From NCBI GenBank assembly GCA_964058805.1, contig CAXKVV010001525.1, positions 1 to 34,514 of the forward strand: a DNA stretch of 34,514 nucleotides. Direction: 5' to 3'. Below are positions 33,732 through 34,514 of this stretch, in pieces. A model generated the notes under the pieces. The model was given only the letters and a program-made list of their open reading frames with translations, searched no databases and was not told the DNA's origin. Both the position numbers and the translations under genes were made by a program. Position 1 is the first letter of the stretch; each line of letters begins with the position of its first letter. Source of the DNA: Schoenoplectus triqueter (lineage: Eukaryota > Streptophyta > Magnoliopsida > Poales > Cyperaceae).

Positions 33732-34355
33732 TTATTGTTGGCAAGCTCGCTGGATGGGAGGAGGAGAGCTAATCTCTGTTTGTATCTCCTTATCCTCAGT
33801 AACCTTTCTTTCGTTAACCTGAATAATGAATATCAAACATCATGAGCCGTGCAAATATAGTGCCAAAAATAGGACAGGCTGACATTGCATATTTCATTTG
33901 GTAATGGGTCCATATACGAGTACATTGCATACAACGATTCTGTACCTACCGGCCAAACAAACCAACTGTGCAAACCTTTACTGCTTTACCAACTTCTTTA
34001 AGCCCTCTTTTCCATTCATTTTTTTTGGACTGCCTAATACTTCCTTTGCAACATTCAGGGTAATTTCAGCCAAATGGGTTAAATTCAAAGGGAAAAATTG
34101 GATATTGAGCATTCCATGGAGGAAAAATGACTAAATTTGAAATTACGAACGTTGAAACAAACACCTAGAAACTACGACAATTTTGAAAGAATGCAGTCCT
34201 TGGGGTCAAGAGCCAACAATTTCAAAACAATTGCAAGTTCTTTTTAGATGACTTAAATGCAATAGAGAGACTTGCTTAGCACGAATCCGTTTGGCACGCT
34301 TTATGTGCTCCCTCAATAGAGAATGTGTTGTGAATGGCTCCTCAGCTGCTCCATC
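33732..34355 (-). CDS. C-terminal exons of an unrecognised plant gene (partial, continues beyond the window)
   Basis: There are two likely exons. Exon A (34355-34272) follows a TTTTGATTCAG acceptor and reads DGAAEEPFTTHSLLREH, then a basic stretch IKRAKRIRAKQ, ending before a weak GTCTCT donor. Exon B (33818-33732) follows a TTCATTATTCAG acceptor and reads VNERKVTEDKEIQTEI, then SSPPPIQRACQQ and TAA. Both are phase 0, and together they give a charged, helix-prone 56-residue C-terminus. I do not recognise the family. The upstream part of the gene lies outside the window, and I could not place a confident exon in 34356-34514. The weak donor lowers confidence. Confidence 0.5.
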
Positions 34356-34514
34356 CTGAATCAAAACATAAAAAGTTGCTGTTTCAAATGATTTTTTTTT
34401 ATTTAATCTTTCAAAAGTCAATAATGCTCAGATCTCAGCCCATACTCAGATCATCATTTTTCATAACAATATTGCCAGGTCATGATCAGAATCAGTGACT
34501 CCTTGGTTGATCAC

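Overview
The window is nuclear DNA from a flowering plant. It is AT-rich, its genes have GT-AG introns, it holds many non-autonomous transposons, and its one clear gene is a plant-type manganese transporter. Exon 1 (an acidic N-terminus, then Arg-rich, then DPE) looks monocot-like to me, but I cannot fix the species.

Main gene: on the minus strand, seven exons between 14518 and 5707 join without any frame break into a 397-residue cation diffusion facilitator (metal tolerance protein, Mn-CDF group, MTP8-10-like, closest by eye to MTP9/MTP10). Intron 1 (4.1 kb) has been enlarged by transposons: a GC-rich block, ACGTG-rich hAT-like elements carrying eight CACGTG boxes, and a 1.28-kb MITE mostly filled by a TTA/GATTAT satellite. 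Downstream of the stop codon (5041-5160) lies a diverged second copy of the last exon. It is still open and in phase with a splice acceptor, so it is either a relic or an alternative terminal exon.

Left flank (1-4990): LTR-retrotransposon-like debris with a perfect 20-bp hairpin and a ~323-bp tandem duplication, then a Helitron (3949-4500) nine bases from a 400-bp foldback MITE (4510-4909).

Right flank (14.6-32.7 kb): no convincing gene. It holds a hAT MITE with a perfect 8-bp target duplication (16892-17434), a duplicated segment with an exon-like core (19.1 and 22.1 kb), a second Helitron of the same family (22583-23031), two near-palindromic Micron-like elements embedded in TA microsatellite (23.76-24.61 kb) with a diverged relative at 31.8 kb, a second TTA-bearing MITE (25.9 kb), an LTR-like block (26.7-27.6 kb), and a 73-bp minisatellite (28.4 kb). 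At the extreme right, two minus-strand exons (34355-33732) look like the C-terminal end of another gene that I do not recognise.

I see no novel multi-gene system. The most notable signals are the duplicated MTP terminal exon, the pair of foldback elements with oppositely oriented loops, and the exon-like sequence kept in both copies of a segmental duplication.
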